This document shows, in pieces, positions 17,817-24,646 of a stretch of DNA of 28,681 bases. Each line of letters begins with the position of its first letter. Positions within the stretch are counted from its first letter, which is position 1. Source of the stretch: a virus. A program made the translations under genes and the position numbers. Below the pieces are notes generated by a model. That model was not told the origin of the DNA. It made no database searches and worked only from the letters and a program-made list of their open reading frames with translations. The stretch is from IMG/VR virus record IMGVR_UViG_3300042946_000375, positions 1-28,681 of that record; one strand, 5' to 3'.

Positions 17817-18065
17817 ATGATGGAAGCGGTTAAAATATTTAAAACATACGGAGGGCTGGGAGTGGTTTCCGTTTGGTTATTCATGACGAATAGTAGAGTA
17901 GATAAATTGGAACTAGAATTGCAAGCGTGCAACGATTCTAAAATAGATATTTACAGAGAGTTAACCAAGCCGATAACAAGCAAGCACAACGAAAATAAAC
18001 CGCCATTAATCGCAATATTAACGCAACCAGTAACCATAAAAAACGTAGAACATGAAGAATGTTGA
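17817..18065 (+). CDS. Small membrane-anchored protein in lysis cassette
   Basis: An 82-aa protein with one short hydrophobic segment near the N terminus (GGLGVVSVWLFM, residues 12-23), then an amphipathic charged helix (RVDKLELELQACNDSK) and a proline-rich tail. This is the layout of small phage lysis-accessory proteins such as inner-membrane spanins or holin partners. It overlaps the holin-like gene by 14 bases. Function is inferred from topology and position only. Confidence 0.55.
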   Translation: MMEAVKIFKTYGGLGVVSVWLFMTNSRVDKLELELQACNDSKIDIYRELTKPITSKHNENKPPLIAILTQPVTIKNVEHEEC

Positions 18066-18273
18066 AAAAATGGATTTGTTGGACCGCTTAGAAGCACCTA
18101 CACCAAAAAAGAACAAAAGAATAGGTCGTATTTTTACGGCTATCGGAGTAATCGCTGGAACTATTTTAAGCGCTGGAGTTGTTACCGCACCGTTAGGAGT
18201 TACTATCCTTACAATCGTTACCGCCGTAAGTGGTGGCGTAGCAGTATTTAACGGTCAGAAAGTAGCTGAATAG
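18052..18273 (+). CDS. Holin-like small membrane protein
   Basis: 73 aa: a charged cytoplasmic N terminus with five lysines/arginines (PKKNKRIGR, residues 18-26), then two hydrophobic segments, about 28-47 and 49-67, joined by a proline-glycine turn, and a short charged tail. Size and topology suit a class II holin, which forms the membrane lesion that releases the endolysin. It sits two genes before the CHAP endolysin. A start at the ATG 18070 is possible. Confidence 0.6.
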   Translation: MKNVEKMDLLDRLEAPTPKKNKRIGRIFTAIGVIAGTILSAGVVTAPLGVTILTIVTAVSGGVAVFNGQKVAE

Positions 18274-18274
18274 C

Positions 18275-19135
18275 ATGGTAGAAAAAATAAGCAAGAATGT
18301 TCACAAGATTAGTTTATCGGGTGAATACAACGAGGTTGCTTTACTTTCCGATTTACATTGGGATAATCCGAAATGTGATAGAGTGCTACTTAAAAAGCAT
18401 TTAGATTATTGTTTGAAAAATGAGATTCCTGTTGTTATTACTGGGGATCTTTTTTGTTTGATGCAAGGACGCGGAGATAAACGTTCAAATAAATCTGACA
18501 TATTACCTGAACACAATAATTTCAAGTATTTAGATTCAATCATTGAAACGGCCGTGGAATGGTTTACGCCTTATGTAAGCGTGTTAAGTGTTATAAGTTA
18601 TGGTAACCATGAAACGAGTATCATTAAATGGCAAGAAACGGATATTTTGCAAAGGTTTGTAGATTTACTAAACATGACTACGGGCGGAAATGTGCAAGTA
18701 GGCGGTTATGGTGGTTGGATAGTTTACGAAGTTTTAAATAGAAAAAATGTAAGAGCAAGTTTTAAGCATAAATACTTTCACGGTTCAGGCGGTGGTGGTA
18801 TTGTAACAAAAGGCGCAATTAATCTAACTAGAGCGTTGGAAACTTACGAGGGTTTTGATTTGTTTAGCATGGGACATATTCACGAAAACAGTTGTAGAAA
18901 TGATAGCCGTGAAATACTACACATGCATGCAGATACTACTGAAATTAGGCTTAAACAAATACACCATTGTATCACGGGAACGTACAAGGAAGAATACGGC
19001 GACGGCTCTAAAGGGTGGCACATTGAAAGGGGCGCACCGCCAAAGCCTTTGGGTGGTCGTATTTTGATGCTTAGTGTAAAGCGTGAAAATGAAAAGTTAA
19101 TTAAGTGTTTAGATAGTAAAGGCTTTCCAATTTAG
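18275..19135 (+). CDS. Calcineurin-like metallophosphoesterase
   Basis: A 286-aa enzyme with all core metallophosphoesterase motifs in order: D-x-H (SDLHWD, Asp26 and His28), G-D (TGDL, Asp58), G-N-H-E (residues 110-113), a lone His169 in KYFHGSGGGG, and G-H-x-H (residues 200-203). Such enzymes use two metal ions to hydrolyse phosphoesters; the substrate (nucleic acid, cyclic nucleotide or lipid) cannot be told. It starts one base after the holin-like stop and is in the same operon. Its place inside a lysis cassette is unusual. Confidence 0.88.
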   Translation: MVEKISKNVHKISLSGEYNEVALLSDLHWDNPKCDRVLLKKHLDYCLKNEIPVVITGDLFCLMQGRGDKRSNKSDILPEHNNFKYLDSIIETAVEWFTPYVSVLSVISYGNHETSIIKWQETDILQRFVDLLNMTTGGNVQVGGYGGWIVYEVLNRKNVRASFKHKYFHGSGGGGIVTKGAINLTRALETYEGFDLFSMGHIHENSCRNDSREILHMHADTTEIRLKQIHHCITGTYKEEYGDGSKGWHIERGAPPKPLGGRILMLSVKRENEKLIKCLDSKGFPI

Positions 19136-19195
19136 GCTATTATATTAGTCAAAAAGGATTTATTTGAGTAATTTAGCTAATATATTAATCAAAAA
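19131..19195 (+). repeat. Imperfect direct repeat between phosphoesterase and next gene
   Basis: TTTAGGCTATTATATTAGTC followed by AAAAA (19131-19155) recurs as TTTAGCTAATATATTAATC followed by AAAAA (19172-19195), one gap and two substitutions, at a 41-base period. The first copy covers the phosphoesterase stop codon. The pair is directly in front of the ATG at 19199 and may be a regulatory site. Confidence 0.55.
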
Positions 19196-19198
19196 AAA

Positions 19199-19438
19199 AT
19201 GGGTAAAGTAATTTTAGAATTTGATAGCGTTGAAGAACAAGACGAAGTAAAGACGGCACTCGATGGCTATAAGTGGAAACTTGCGATTTGGGACTTAGAT
19301 CAAAAGTTACGCAGCATAACTAAGTACGGCGAAAGTTTAATTCAAGATTCAGCAAGCGAAATAGAACAAGAAATTGCAAATGCTATGCGTGAGGAACTAA
19401 GAAACGTTTTAAGTAGTTACAATTTAAATTTAGATTAA
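19199..19438 (+). CDS. Hypothetical 79-aa protein before endolysin
   Basis: An alternating strand-helix start (KVILEFDSVEEQDEVKTAL) leads into a helical stretch with IWDLDQKLRSITKYG and an acidic helix to the end. I recognise it only as a type of small acidic protein seen in phages of flavobacteria, with no defined role. It stops one base before the endolysin start and its leader carries the 41-base repeat, so it is co-expressed with the lysin. Confidence 0.6.
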   Translation: MGKVILEFDSVEEQDEVKTALDGYKWKLAIWDLDQKLRSITKYGESLIQDSASEIEQEIANAMREELRNVLSSYNLNLD

Positions 19439-19921
19439 ATGACAAACGTAAAACAAGTAGCTGAAAGTTACATAGGACAAAAAGAAATATCAGGAAATCA
19501 AGGATTCATTGATAAGGATTTTGAAAAGAAAATGCGAGCGTGTGGATTTTATACGGGTGCACCTTGGTGTGCATTTTTCGCAAAGCTAGTTTGGAAAGAA
19601 TCAGGAACGGAAAGGTTTAAATTAATCGCTGGTTCTGCACTTCAAACAATGCGTAATTTCGTGAAAGCTGAAAAGTTACAGTTAACAGCAAAGCCAAACA
19701 TCGGTGCAATTGCAATTTATCGCACAATGAAAAATGGCAAAGCACAAACTACGGGACACGTGGCGGTTGTTGTTGGATTTAATGATTTAGGATTTACAAC
19801 TGTTGAGGGAAATACAAACGCAAGCGGAGGACGTGAGGGTATTGAAGTAGCGTTAAAGAAACGTTCATATAAATTTTACGAGCCGAACGGTTTACAATTA
19901 ATGGGATTTATTAACTATTAA
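19439..19921 (+). CDS. CHAP-type endolysin (peptidoglycan amidase/peptidase)
   Basis: A 160-aa single-domain lysin. Cys44 in GAPWCAFFAKLVW is the nucleophile, His107 in TGHVAVVVGF the base, and Asn125 in VEGNTN the third polar residue, in the order of the CHAP/NlpC-type fold. It would cut the peptide part of peptidoglycan at the end of infection. It has no signal peptide and no wall-binding domain, so it needs the holin for release. It follows the holin and phosphoesterase genes and is followed by a strong terminator. Confidence 0.85.
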   Translation: MTNVKQVAESYIGQKEISGNQGFIDKDFEKKMRACGFYTGAPWCAFFAKLVWKESGTERFKLIAGSALQTMRNFVKAEKLQLTAKPNIGAIAIYRTMKNGKAQTTGHVAVVVGFNDLGFTTVEGNTNASGGREGIEVALKKRSYKFYEPNGLQLMGFINY

Positions 19922-19974
19922 TTACTACCTTTGTTTTTTCATAAATTAATTTTTAGTTTTCGTTTAGGTAAATT

Positions 19975-20004
19975 AAAGCGTGTCGTAACTGATGCGCTTT
20001 TTTT
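19975..20004 (+). terminator. Rho-independent terminator after lysis operon
   Basis: AAAGCGTGTC (19975-19984) pairs with GATGCGCTTT (19991-20000) with two G-T pairs, a six-base loop and seven T (19998-20004). It closes the late (structural and lysis) transcription and insulates the early region that begins directly after it. Confidence 0.85.
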
Positions 20005-20039
20005 ATTTACCGTTTATCATTGATATTTACCGTTCATCA
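20005..20039. repeat. Operator-like direct repeats, 20-base period
   Basis: ATTTACCGTTTATCA (20005-20019) and ATTTACCGTTCATCA (20025-20039) differ at one base and are spaced exactly 20 bases apart, about two helical turns. A half-site in inverse orientation, GGTAAAT, lies at 19967-19973. They stand 32 bases upstream of the first early -7 box. A repressor or activator site, or replication-origin iterons, would look like this. No regulator gene is visible in the window. Confidence 0.7.
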
Positions 20040-20070
20040 CAATTGTAGTATTTTATCGAAAGTGAGTTAG

Positions 20071-20078
20071 TAGATTTG
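20071..20078 (+). promoter_or_regulatory. Early promoter 1, -7 box
   Basis: TAGATTTG followed by CTGAAAC. The last G is 23 bases before the ATG at 20101. No consensus TTG at 19-20 bases upstream; TTTTATC (20051-20057) is the only candidate for a -33 box. The downstream sequence CTGAAAC matches two other promoters in this window. Confidence 0.65.
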
Positions 20079-20100
20079 CTGAAACTTAAAAAGAAAAATT

Positions 20101-20175
20101 ATGAACGAAAGAAAATGCGCGTTAATTATGTTCGGGGCTTATTGCTTAGTATTAATCATTTTATTTATTGTGTAA
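20101..20175 (+). CDS. 24-aa membrane microprotein heading the early operon
   Basis: A complete ATG frame beginning 23 bases after the early -7 box: MNERKCALIMFGAYCLVLII and four more residues. A charged start followed by a single 18-residue hydrophobic span, typical of a one-pass membrane peptide. The stop overlaps the next ATG (TAATG), so the two are translationally coupled. A longer frame from 20076 would begin inside the promoter and is rejected. Function is unknown: a short toxin-like, signalling or leader peptide are all possible. Confidence 0.6.
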   Translation: MNERKCALIMFGAYCLVLIILFIV

Positions 20176-20345
20176 TGGAAAACTTCCCACTATTTGAGTT
20201 GAAAGCAAAACTCAAAGAAATCGAAAAAAGACTTTCGGAAGATGTAATTGTAGATTTACGTTTCCAAAGTGAAATACAAGACGACAAAGAAAAAGTAAAG
20301 CAGTTGAAAAGATCGATTGCTATTTTAGAATCAAATAAGTATTAA
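20175..20345 (+). CDS. Hypothetical 56-aa coiled-coil protein
   Basis: Starts at the TAATG junction with the preceding microprotein. Nearly all helical and charged, with heptad leucines (LFELKAKLKEIEKRL and KVKQLKRSIAIL), so a small dimeric coiled coil is likely. Ends one base before the next gene. No family recognised; could be a partner of the membrane microprotein. Confidence 0.6.
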   Translation: MENFPLFELKAKLKEIEKRLSEDVIVDLRFQSEIQDDKEKVKQLKRSIAILESNKY

Positions 20346-20346
20346 G

Positions 20347-20781
20347 ATGGCAAAGTTAAAATTAAATATCACAAAAGAAATTGCATTAGATATTATGTCA
20401 ATGCACAGACAAAGTATAGATTTAAGGGTAATATCTAAAAAATATAATTTTTCAGCTACTTTTATATCTATGTTTACAAGGGCGTTCAATGGAAATGAAA
20501 TAACATTAAAAACACTTCACGAAGACCACCAAGTTTTAATAAAACAAATATCGCCTTTTTACAACCAAAACGCAACAAAACAAAACGATGTAAAAAATGA
20601 AGTTTGTGAGTATAAATTATTACATGAATTGTTTGTGGATAAAGTTTGTGAATATTTAGGTTTTAGCAAAACTTTAAGTATTTTAAAAGAAGTAAAACAA
20701 CAAGTAAGTGTTTGCAACCATGAATTAATTTTAGGTAGCGATGATGATTTTTATTGTGCTGAATGTAATAAACAAATGTAA
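20347..20781 (+). CDS. Hypothetical protein with HTH-like start and C-terminal zinc-type cysteines
   Basis: 144 aa. Residues about 10-50 (EIALDIMSMHRQSIDLRVIS, then KKYNFSATFISMFTRAF) resemble a helix-turn-helix of the type that reads regularly spaced codes in DNA. The C-terminal end has C-x-H and C-x2-C (VCNHELILG, then YCAECNKQM), a likely zinc-binding site. Base composition is AT-rich compared with neighbours (25% GC in a line I counted), so it may be an added gene. A DNA-binding regulator is possible but unproven. Confidence 0.6.
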   Translation: MAKLKLNITKEIALDIMSMHRQSIDLRVISKKYNFSATFISMFTRAFNGNEITLKTLHEDHQVLIKQISPFYNQNATKQNDVKNEVCEYKLLHELFVDKVCEYLGFSKTLSILKEVKQQVSVCNHELILGSDDDFYCAECNKQM

Positions 20782-20783
20782 TT

Positions 20784-21173
20784 ATGGAAAATTTAAAAGT
20801 AGAAGATTGGGTAATGTATCAAGGCAAAAAACGCCAAATTGCAATTGTAAACAGAGACGGAACGGTACGACTAAAATCAGACGACCCGAATGAAATGAGT
20901 TACTGTAACGGAACTATTGGTTGTTTTCATAAAAATTGGCTTAGTCCAGTAATTGAAAATAAAACAGCAGTAGACTGGTTATTTGAACAACTATGGAATA
21001 GTGATAAAGATAAGTTTGTTTGGCACTCTTTATTAGAACAAGCAAAAGAAATGGAAAAAGAACAAATAATTGAAGCGCATGGTAATAAGAAAAAGACCGC
21101 AAGAGATGTGAAAAATTATCAATATACCTATACTGGAGAAATGTATTTTAATGATAATTATTTTAAAAAATAG
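20784..21173 (+). CDS. Hypothetical phage protein with AVDWL motif
   Basis: 129 aa. N-terminal part (VEDWVMYQGKKRQIAIVNRD) is a small beta unit. The C-terminal part carries KTAVDWLFEQL, then SLLEQAKEMEKEQIIEA and YTGEMYFNDNY; this 'AVDWL ... FEQAKEMEK' pattern is common in small early phage proteins of unknown role. The joining of the two parts may be a fusion. The stop is followed by the second early promoter. Confidence 0.6.
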   Translation: MENLKVEDWVMYQGKKRQIAIVNRDGTVRLKSDDPNEMSYCNGTIGCFHKNWLSPVIENKTAVDWLFEQLWNSDKDKFVWHSLLEQAKEMEKEQIIEAHGNKKKTARDVKNYQYTYTGEMYFNDNYFKK

Positions 21174-21195
21174 TATTTTATTAAAACTAAATTAC

Positions 21196-21203
21196 TATAT
21201 TTG
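21196..21203 (+). promoter_or_regulatory. Early promoter 2, -7 box (ERF operon)
   Basis: TATATTTG followed by CACAAAC, 23 bases before the ATG at 21226. The upstream -33 region has no TTG (TTTTATTAAAAC, 21177-21188). It gives the recombination genes their own transcript start. Confidence 0.65.
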
Positions 21204-21225
21204 CACAAACGAAAATTAATTAATT

Positions 21226-21705
21226 ATGAAAAATTTGTATTTGAAGCTTGCTGAAGTCAAAAGAGAAGTAGGCAAAGTTTCCAAAAATTCCAAGAATCCA
21301 CATTTCAAAAACACGTATGCGGATTTAAACGCTTTAATCGATGCAGTTGAACCGATACTACTTGAAAAAGGTTTATTGATGTTACAGCCTATTCAAAACG
21401 GAAACGTAACAACTATAATCATTGATTGTGAAAACAATGAAAGTGTAGAAAGTTCAATATCTTTGCCAGCGTTGCAAGATCCACAAAAGTTAGGTAGTGC
21501 TATAACTTATTTCAGACGTTACACATTGCAAAGTTTATTGAGTTTGCAAGCTGAAGACGACGACGCAAACAAAGCAAGCAGAAAAGATACGCTTTCAGAC
21601 GAAAGATTTACCAACGCATTACAAGCTATTGCAGACGGTAAAGCAACCAAAGAAAGTTTAATTAACAATTTTACATTAACAGCTAATCAATTAGCACAAT
21701 TATAA
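21226..21705 (+). CDS. erf: ERF-family single-strand annealing recombinase
   Basis: 159 aa with the ERF signature: KNPHFKNTYADLNALIDAVE (residues about 23-42), then LPALQDPQKLGSAITYFRRY (about 85-104), then LLSLQAEDDDAN, the acidic end of the domain. ERF proteins form rings on single-stranded DNA and promote annealing in phage recombination and repair. The protein is short with a helical C-terminal extension (from about 120). It is followed by a small partner gene and an SSB-like gene, a common set. Confidence 0.88.
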   Translation: MKNLYLKLAEVKREVGKVSKNSKNPHFKNTYADLNALIDAVEPILLEKGLLMLQPIQNGNVTTIIIDCENNESVESSISLPALQDPQKLGSAITYFRRYTLQSLLSLQAEDDDANKASRKDTLSDERFTNALQAIADGKATKESLINNFTLTANQLAQL

Positions 21706-21710
21706 TAATC

Positions 21711-22220
21711 ATGCAAGAGAATCACATTTACGACATCGATAGAGATGCAGAAGCACACGGTTGGGCAAACGCTCAACCAAACGCTAACTTTGACTTAGTA
21801 GTAGCAAAAGAGAGTTTAGTTCCAACAGTCGAGGGATTTATTAAAACACTTAACGAGGGCGTGGATAACGGCGAATTGAAAGCACTGGAAGTGTTCGCAG
21901 TTTACAAGAAGCTGGAAAAAATCTTTGATGAAGCAAAACGCAAAGTAGAAGAGACCGCAATGGACGAAGCTAGAAGTTACGATAAAACTTTTACAATCGC
22001 TGGAGTTGAATTCACATCAAAAGAGGGTAGTAAGTTGTTAAACTATTCGGAGGATTTCCTTATTAAAGATTTGAACGAAAAACTTAAACAACGTCAGGAG
22101 TTAATTAAGGTCGCTACGGCATCAAAAGAAGCGATTTACGACGCTGACGGTATAGAAGTAACTAAAGTATCTTTAAAGCCAACAAAAAGCAGTTTAAGTG
22201 TAAAATTTAAAAACAAGTAA
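21711..22220 (+). CDS. Hypothetical recombination-associated protein
   Basis: 169 aa lying between ERF and the SSB-like gene. Mainly helical with a charged centre (VYKKLEKIFDEAKRKVEETA, about residues 65-84), then a short strand unit (FTIAGVEFTSKEGSKL) and a lysine-rich end. This type of protein often accompanies phage recombinases in Bacteroidetes phages, possibly as a nuclease inhibitor or loader. I cannot name a family from sequence alone. It ends one base before the SSB-like start. Confidence 0.6.
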   Translation: MQENHIYDIDRDAEAHGWANAQPNANFDLVVAKESLVPTVEGFIKTLNEGVDNGELKALEVFAVYKKLEKIFDEAKRKVEETAMDEARSYDKTFTIAGVEFTSKEGSKLLNYSEDFLIKDLNEKLKQRQELIKVATASKEAIYDADGIEVTKVSLKPTKSSLSVKFKNK

Positions 22221-22221
22221 T

Positions 22222-22518
22222 ATGAGTGCAATTATCCAAATGTCAATTGATGTATCAAAGATTGACAAATCAAAATTGAAAGACGGAAAATATTTGAATG
22301 TAAGTATTTCTGTAAACGATGAAACGAAGTACGACAACAATGTTTCAATGTGCTACAATCAAAGTAAAGAGGAGCGCGAATCTGGCGCTAAGAAAACCTA
22401 TTTTGCAAACGGTAGAGTGATTTGGACAGACGGAAGCATTAAAGTAGCTGAAAAAGCTATTCAGAATGATATTCCAGCGGGTAACGTTTCGCAAGAAAAA
22501 GATCCATTACCGTTTTAA
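22222..22518 (+). CDS. Probable SSB-like single-stranded DNA-binding protein
   Basis: 98 aa. N-terminal half has regular strands (MSIDVSKIDKSKLKDGKYLN, then VSISVNDETK) and the C terminus is acidic and ends in DPLPF, resembling the DDDIPF tail through which SSB proteins recruit partners. It follows ERF and its partner in one operon. It is shorter than bacterial SSB, and no aromatic pattern of the standard OB fold is certain, so the call rests mainly on the tail and context. Confidence 0.5.
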   Translation: MSAIIQMSIDVSKIDKSKLKDGKYLNVSISVNDETKYDNNVSMCYNQSKEERESGAKKTYFANGRVIWTDGSIKVAEKAIQNDIPAGNVSQEKDPLPF

Positions 22519-22568
22519 TCTAATCAAAAAGGGGATGCGCATCTTTAACGCATATTAATTTTAAAGTT

Positions 22569-22880
22569 ATGTTTCAGAAAACAAAAACTTACTTTGCGAT
22601 TTATGAAAATTTAAGAGATAGAAATGTTTTAGATGAAGATGCTAATTTTACTAGTTATTCAGATAATACATTTACTTATCAATATACTGGCGATTTTATT
22701 TCAATAAATTTTGAAATTTCAGCAGAGAATTTAGTTTTAATGGATAAAATGGCAATATTAGACTTATTAAATTTAGAGAAATTAAACTATTTTTTTATGA
22801 CTTGCAGTATAAATGAAAGTCCAATATTTCACGCTAAAGTTTTTGAGTGGTCATCTTATAGTTTTGCAAATCCAAATTAA
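22569..22880 (+). CDS. Hypothetical 103-aa AT-rich gene
   Basis: Base composition is clearly lower in GC than neighbours (23% in a line I counted), with AT-rich codons, indicating an added gene. The protein is acidic (DRNVLDEDANFTSYSDNTF, then helices IAILDLLNLEKLNYFF region) with no recognised family. It is followed by a strong terminator. The 50-base gap before it contains only a short palindrome GATGCGCATC. Confidence 0.55.
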   Translation: MFQKTKTYFAIYENLRDRNVLDEDANFTSYSDNTFTYQYTGDFISINFEISAENLVLMDKMAILDLLNLEKLNYFFMTCSINESPIFHAKVFEWSSYSFANPN

Positions 22881-22896
22881 ATAATCACACTTTTTT

Positions 22897-22932
22897 AAGT
22901 CCGCTATTCCACGAGTTTAGCGGATTTTTTAT
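22897..22932 (+). terminator. Rho-independent terminator after recombination operon
   Basis: AAGTCCGCTA (22897-22906) pairs with TAGCGGATTT (22918-22927), one G-T pair, 11-base loop, then a T-rich tract. It ends the ERF transcript and separates it from the next early promoter. Confidence 0.85.
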
Positions 22933-22961
22933 TTTATTTTCAATTATTATTTAAAAAAGTA

Positions 22962-22991
22962 TTGTTTAATTAAAAAGTTTTAGTACATTTG
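22962..22991 (+). promoter_or_regulatory. Early promoter 3, complete -33/-7 promoter
   Basis: TTG (22962-22964), a 19-base spacer, then TACATTTG (22984-22991): an ideal Bacteroidetes promoter. It continues as CTGAAACGAAAACG, and the ATG of the next gene is again 23 bases after the -7 box. It follows directly behind a terminator, so it must drive the next operon. Confidence 0.85.
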
Positions 22992-23013
22992 CTGAAACGA
23001 AAACGAAAAAGTT

Positions 23014-23199
23014 ATGAGAATTAAAGCAAAAATTACTCCAGCGGAGAAAGCGACAAACCGTCGTGAAACACAAAAGTACAAGTCAACAACTGCAAAAGGT
23101 GTTATGCCTTATGATGTTGTAGAAATTACTTACAGGTCTGTTTTTTTTAATGGTAAAATGAACCAAGTAAAGACTATTGATTTATTTTTAAACGACTAA
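23014..23199 (+). CDS. Hypothetical 61-aa basic protein
   Basis: First gene of the operon from early promoter 3. Lys/Arg-rich N-terminal half (KAKITPAEKATNRRETQKYK) and a strand-rich C-terminal half (VVEITYRSVFFNG, then VKTIDLFLND). No family recognised; a small nucleic-acid-binding role would fit the charge. Spacing of 23 bases to the promoter supports the start. Confidence 0.55.
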   Translation: MRIKAKITPAEKATNRRETQKYKSTTAKGVMPYDVVEITYRSVFFNGKMNQVKTIDLFLND

Positions 23200-23201
23200 T
23201 C

Positions 23202-23399
23202 ATGGCATTCAATAATTTTAACTACGATCATGAGGGAATAACTTTTGACGTGTACTACAAAAAAAACCGTGAAGATGAACCAGTCATTGAGCGAATAATG
23301 TTAGGCAAACACGACGTAACCGACGAGATTCAAGAAACAGACGTTTTTAGCTTCATTGATGATACGTTAACCGAAAAATGGCAAAACCATGACTTATAA
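23202..23399 (+). CDS. Hypothetical 65-aa protein
   Basis: Acidic, with a tight beta start (DHEGITFDVYYKKN) and a helical acidic end. It overlaps the next gene by 11 bases and starts two bases after the previous stop. No family recognised; part of a run of small early genes. Confidence 0.5.
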   Translation: MAFNNFNYDHEGITFDVYYKKNREDEPVIERIMLGKHDVTDEIQETDVFSFIDDTLTEKWQNHDL

Positions 23400-23637
23400 A
23401 ACCAAAAGCGACATTACACCCACAAATATCTATATTCCGAGCCATTTAATTGGTTTGGAATTAGAGGGGGTAGTTCAAGGTAATTTAGTCGTAAAAAAGA
23501 ACCATGTTAATATTCATACTTTCGACACTATCACAGTAATTGAGGAAAGTGAATGCGAAAAAACAAAGCGGACTTTTTACCAAGCAATTGCCTATTTGAA
23601 CAAGAAACGATATTTTGTAATTTTAAAAAAGAAGTAA
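23389..23637 (+). CDS. Hypothetical 82-aa protein
   Basis: Strand-rich, with the stretch PSHLIGLELEGVVQGNLVVK and a lysine-rich C terminus (NKKRYFVILKKK). Its start lies inside the preceding gene, in a different frame, consistent with coupled translation. No family recognised. Confidence 0.5.
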   Translation: MTYKTKSDITPTNIYIPSHLIGLELEGVVQGNLVVKKNHVNIHTFDTITVIEESECEKTKRTFYQAIAYLNKKRYFVILKKK

Positions 23638-23638
23638 G

Positions 23639-24220
23639 ATGAATGATACATCTAGGATTGGATTAATTTGTAAAAGAAATAGAGAAATCGAAAAAGAAAG
23701 AAAAATTTTAATTGAACAAAGAAAAAATAACACCATGAAAAAAGAAGAAATTTACGTTGTAATTGACAGCGAAGAAAAGAGATTAAGAGCGATTCAGATT
23801 TTGACTGATGCGAAAGAAGAAATATTTAGTATGAGTGGTATGTTGCAAAAAAACGACAAAGAATTTACAATAGATTATATTCTTGGTAGTTGGACTAGAA
23901 ATGCAAATAAAGAAAAGAAAACCGAAATCACCCTCGACCAACTAGAGCAAATGTTAAACCCTAATTTCGTTGTGAAAGAGATTGCACTACCTTTCGAAGA
24001 ACTGCAAAAACAAGCTGAATTGCACGGATGGAAATTAGTCAAAGAGGAACGACAAATAAAAGTTGGGGATTTTGGGAAGTTTTGGGATGAGAATGAACAG
24101 TGTTGTGTTTATGGTTTTTTAGAATCAATATTTATGTACAAAAGAAAAACAGGGTCGATATACATAAATTTCGCCCACCTAACAGACGAAGAAAAAGCAA
24201 ACATTCAACAAAATTGGTAA
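23639..24220 (+). CDS. Hypothetical 193-aa early protein
   Basis: Two parts: a charged helical first half with EEIYVVIDSEEKRLRAIQIL, then EIALPFEELQKQAELHGWKL, then a strand-rich end (IKVGDFGKFWDENEQCCVYG). The first 32 residues are highly basic and an internal ATG at 23735 is a plausible true start, giving 161 aa. No family known to me; such modular proteins of unknown role are common in early regions of phages. Confidence 0.5.
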   Translation: MNDTSRIGLICKRNREIEKERKILIEQRKNNTMKKEEIYVVIDSEEKRLRAIQILTDAKEEIFSMSGMLQKNDKEFTIDYILGSWTRNANKEKKTEITLDQLEQMLNPNFVVKEIALPFEELQKQAELHGWKLVKEERQIKVGDFGKFWDENEQCCVYGFLESIFMYKRKTGSIYINFAHLTDEEKANIQQNW

Positions 24221-24221
24221 G

Positions 24222-24449
24222 ATGAAACTAACAATTGAAATAAATTATACCAATTCAGTTGAGCGTGTAAGACATCGACAAAAAGCGGAAAAACTTATAC
24301 GGTCAGGACTTGAAAGTTATTCATGTAAAGAGTTTTCATTTGCGATTAACAAAGAAGTGAAACAAGAATTTCCGAGTATTAAATTAGTTAGATTCGAGCA
24401 AATAAACGGGAAAAAATGTATGATAATCCCTAGTAAAATGAATTTTTAA
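24222..24449 (+). CDS. Hypothetical 75-aa basic protein
   Basis: Strand-helix-helix-strand outline: KLTIEINYTNSVERVRHRQK, then a charged helix, then SIKLVRFEQINGKKCMII. No family recognised. Starts two bases after the preceding stop. Confidence 0.5.
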   Translation: MKLTIEINYTNSVERVRHRQKAEKLIRSGLESYSCKEFSFAINKEVKQEFPSIKLVRFEQINGKKCMIIPSKMNF

Positions 24450-24460
24450 AAACAATAATT

Positions 24461-24646
24461 ATGATAATAGAAGAAGTAAAACCTGGTCAAAAATGGAGTA
24501 ACGTAACAAGACCGCAGATAGTCGAAGTTACTTACATCGTAGGTAGAATGATTTGGTATAACATACTAGAGCAAGAAACAAAAATACACAAAAAGGAATA
24601 CTCAAAGTCAATTGAACATTTTACCAATAGTTACGTTAAGCTATGA
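24461..24646 (+). CDS. Hypothetical 61-aa protein
   Basis: Small beta-type protein (VKPGQKWSNVTRPQIVEVTY, then VGRMIWYNILEQE) ending in an ATGA overlap with the next gene. Start preceded by AAACAATAATT, the same A/T context as other starts. The PGQKW...VEVTYIVG...WY outline resembles short protein modules seen in other phages, function unknown. Confidence 0.5.
   Translation: MIIEEVKPGQKWSNVTRPQIVEVTYIVGRMIWYNILEQETKIHKKEYSKSIEHFTNSYVKL

Noticed and set aside
20076-20174. Longer frame through the early promoter as the start of the 56-aa gene
   Set aside because: The upstream part overlaps the -7 box and leader; the ATG at 20175 and the separate 24-aa frame at 20101 fit the promoter and the TAATG junction.
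22534-22553. Hairpin GATGCGCATC/CGCAT before the 103-aa gene as a terminator
   Set aside because: Short stem and no T-run; probably chance or a minor regulatory element.
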